Assembly (NCBI GenBank): GCA_034096865.1 | Contig: JAWQFJ010016620.1 | Location: 31,001-95,000 of the forward strand | Length of the DNA: 64,000 nt | Reading direction: 5' to 3' | Origin: Theodoxus fluviatilis | Lineage: Eukaryota > Mollusca > Gastropoda > Cycloneritida > Neritidae | Program-made: the position numbers and the translations under genes | Shown: positions 62,001 through 64,000 of the stretch, one piece after another | Numbering within the stretch: position 1 is the stretch's first letter | Layout: each line of letters opens with the position of its first letter | The notes under the pieces: model-generated | Seen by the model: only the letters and a program-made list of their open reading frames with translations | Database searches by the model: none | What the model was told of the DNA's origin: nothing

Positions 62001-63833
62001 TGGAGGTGGGCGTTGGAGGTGGGGGCTGGAGGAGGAGTTAGCAGGATGAGAAAAACAGGCAGCTGGACAAACTGACAGTCCATGCATGTACAAGCAAGTA
62101 AGTATGCGTGTGTGTGCATATGTGACGAGCCACGACAAAACCAGTGCTAAGTCGCGCGGCACTATTTTGCGCTACGACTGAAAAAAGGCAGGGAGGGTCA
62201 CTCTGGGTGATTTTCACTTTTTGATGAAAATAGATTCTACATGGTTCAAACTATCATGCCAGTAAAGGAAACATTTTGAAGAATTATATTTTGATGGTAA
62301 AATAAAGACTTTTGTGTTATGTATTGTTTCAAAAGCTCCCTGTAATTAGCGTTAATTGCCTCATTTTAGCTGCAATAAACACACCTAAACCCTTGCAGAA
62401 CCCCTTCATGTTATATACCGTTAGAAAGGCCGCTCTCTCGGCGTTCCCGCTCTGTGGATGTCGAAGAAAAATAAGGTCAGCTATTTTTGGAAACGGAGTT
62501 TGAAATACCGTTGCTAAGGTGTTTAATGTCTGAAGAGAGTAAATCTTCTGAGACCGTTTTTTCAAAATGACCGCTGCTTCAGTACCCAACTTGAAATGCC
62601 TGTAACTCCTATTCTAATTAACTCACATTGTTCATTCTTATATCAAAACAAACAGAAATGAATGCAGAATTCAAAAGTATTAAAACCCCATTTTGTCCAA
62701 AAATGGACTTAGCACTGGTTTTGTCGTGGCTCGTCACATATGTGTGTGTGTGTGTGTGTGTGAGTGTGTGCATGCAGGAGTGTGACAGTTCATTCACTTT
62801 CTGCAAATATGAAAGTTAGAGACTACATTTCATACTCTGATCTAATAGGTCGAAAAAGGTGGAGAAAATTCCCAATGTTGAGTAAGGAATATGGACTGCT
62901 AGAGAACTGCCTAGCAGTCAAGTGAGAGAGGGAGAGATGCGAAGGAAAACTAATGTGTATCGTGTCCTATTCTGTCTCGGTTCTGAATACAAATTTAGTC
63001 AAATTAATGTTAGAGCAGTATTTTGATTACCATCTCATCCAATCTTATCTGGTTCAATCCAATCTCACTCTCTGTAATCCATTCCTAATACAGAGCCCAG
63101 GCAGAAATCCACCCTGTAGCCTCCCAGTGACTATCAAAGTGTCCCAGCCACTGAGCTACTGAAATCCTTGACAACTTCTGTCTGCATTGCAGATGTATAG
63201 ACAGGACATTTTTACTTCCCTGCATTGGGCCTTACATGCATGGATGCTCCATGTAAAAGCAGATGCTCAGTATTCTAGTGGATAGGCAGCCATTAAATTC
63301 TACAAAAACAAACACGACCACAAGGATCAGTTGAAGGTGTAGGGATCCCTGGTTTAATTAATGTGGGATAAAATTAATCGGGCAGTCCACCTCCTATCTA
63401 CATAAACTCTAATCGTCATCAGAATTTTATCATGTTTTAATGCCTGCCTTCACTTTATGTACAATAACTCCAAACTGCTCCATCTGACAACAAGAAGTGT
63501 CAGAAACAGACAGCAGGGGATTGTGGGGATTATCTCACAAACAGGGGACCATCTCACAGACAGGTGCCTGATCAAACCAAAGTCAGTAGCCTGCACCACA
63601 CCACAAACACAGCACATCCAGTTAGCCACTAGCACACACTGTGCTGTCACAGACTCTTTCACAACATGCAAGCACTGAAAATTCCAATGACACAGTGGAT
63701 CATATAAAAAATGACTTACCCTGATCATCTTCTCGGCCCCTTGCAAGACTCGGAGGACCACGCGCTCCCCTGCAGTTATGAAGGCCTCAACCGCTTCCTT
63801 GTGTGTGACTTTATCCAGTGACTTCCCATTCAC
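59061..63833 (-). CDS. SYNJ2BP: PDZ-domain tail-anchored protein, SYNJ2BP/OMP25-like, last two coding exons
   Basis: Two exons are visible. 63833-63720 encodes VNGKSLDKVTHKEAVEAFIT and AGERVVLRVLQGAEKMIR, the C-terminal third of a PDZ domain. 59222-59061 encodes a polar linker rich in Gln, Glu and Ser, then a single hydrophobic segment WKLVVAIGILAVAGIGAVAF ending MRFKGRL and a TAG stop. Splice sites are AG/GT and both junctions are phase 0. A PDZ followed by a C-terminal anchor with a short basic tail matches SYNJ2BP/OMP25, an outer mitochondrial membrane adaptor that binds partner C-termini. The first PDZ half, including the carboxylate-binding loop, lies beyond the right edge. Another tail-anchored PDZ protein is possible. 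An extra small exon in the 4.5-kb intron is not needed by phase but cannot be excluded. Confidence 0.78.
59540..60705. mobile_element. Non-autonomous element packed with AGGTCA half-sites
   Basis: The ends are inverted: GACTCACATGC near 59552 and its complement GCATGTGAGTC near 60690. The interior holds roughly two dozen AGGTCA/TGACCT hexamers, mostly as TCAAGGTCA or AGGTCAAGGTCA. An internal direct duplication starts ACATGTGTACTACAATGTTATG-like at about 59905 and again at about 60229. GACGCCCGGACGGACG-type runs lie near 60170 and 60640. No coding capacity. It lies in the SYNJ2BP-like intron. Confidence 0.7.
61886..62035. repeat. G-rich purine tract with GGAGGTGGGCGTT units
   Basis: About 150 nt of GA/GGG-rich sequence, including repeated GTTGGAGGTGGGCG. 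It lies in the SYNJ2BP-like intron and is C-rich on that gene's sense strand. Confidence 0.8.
62121..62738. mobile_element. TA-target MITE, 618 bp, with 33-bp perfect terminal inverted repeats
   Basis: The left end TGTGACGAGCCACGACAAAA (continuing to 62153) and the right end (62706-62738) are perfect reverse complements over 33 bp. TA flanks both sides (62119-62120, 62739-62740). No transposase is present. The right flank is a TG microsatellite. Perfect termini suggest recent movement, probably by a Tc1/mariner-type enzyme. Confidence 0.82.
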
Positions 63834-64000
63834 CTGCAAAGAGTGATTAGCATCTCTTTAGTCTTCACATTCATTTGGTCCATGATGGTAGTGGCTATGT
63901 TCTGAGGAAGGCACAGTAAACCCTCAAGACATACAGTCAAAATATAGCACTTTCTTCACACACAGACTACATAGTGGAACACATCTGGTGTAAGGTACAA

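Noticed and set aside
61787..62162. Pro/Ser-rich minus-strand open frames
   Set aside because: They are translations of a G-rich purine tract inside an intron, with no domain or conserved residue.

Overview
The window is animal (eukaryotic) nuclear DNA. Its genes are split into many short exons bounded by GT...AG introns, non-coding DNA dominates, and simple repeats and degenerate transposons are dense. The protein sequences are clearly metazoan. The repeat content (AGGTCA-rich element, (ATCC)n-tailed SINE-like copies, many TTAA-target DNA transposons) suggests a mollusc, probably a gastropod. That assignment is inference from recalled repeat style and was not tested by a search.

Four host genes could be reconstructed by eye with intron phases that fit. 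(1) 203-14058, + strand: the C-terminal 613 residues of exportin-6 (XPO6), 13 exons, with the 5' half outside the window. (2) 27663-37404, - strand: a complete 11-exon, 315-residue calmodulin-lysine N-methyltransferase (CAMKMT). (3) 37549-49589, + strand: a complete 8-exon, 389-residue homologue of human C19orf47 with an N-terminal SAM-like domain and repeated RLG motifs. (4) 59061-63833, - strand: the last two coding exons of a PDZ, tail-anchored protein resembling SYNJ2BP/OMP25, with the rest beyond the right edge. XPO6 and CAMKMT are convergent. CAMKMT and C19orf47 are head to head with 144 bp between start codons. C19orf47 and the SYNJ2BP-like gene are convergent. I see no functional link among the four products.

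The remainder is introns, long 3' flanks and mobile DNA. I can delimit a deleted Mutator-like element (3968-5911), piggyBac-type or other TTAA-target elements (9259-10336, 25849-26128, 27963-29565, 42772-43664, 44027-44285, 47321-49020), a TA-target MITE with long perfect terminal repeats (62121-62738), an inverted pair of MITE-like copies (about 20.66-21.30 and 30.19-30.85 kb), an RTE-like reverse transcriptase remnant (21.85-22.5 kb), a tRNA-derived SINE (32.9-33.3 kb), four copies of an (ATCC)n-tailed repeat, and a nuclear-receptor-half-site-rich element (59.54-60.70 kb).

The most unusual structure is a roughly 2.4-kb minisatellite at 6318-8722. Its 45-bp unit is a copy of the end of an XPO6 exon together with its 5' splice site, so dozens of decoy donors follow the real one. 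A second XPO6 intron carries four tandem 83-bp units, each holding an AG|GTAAG motif that looks like a recursive splice site. A 262-bp-arm near-perfect inverted repeat lies in a C19orf47 intron. I found no undescribed multi-gene system; the novelty here is in repeat and splice-site architecture.
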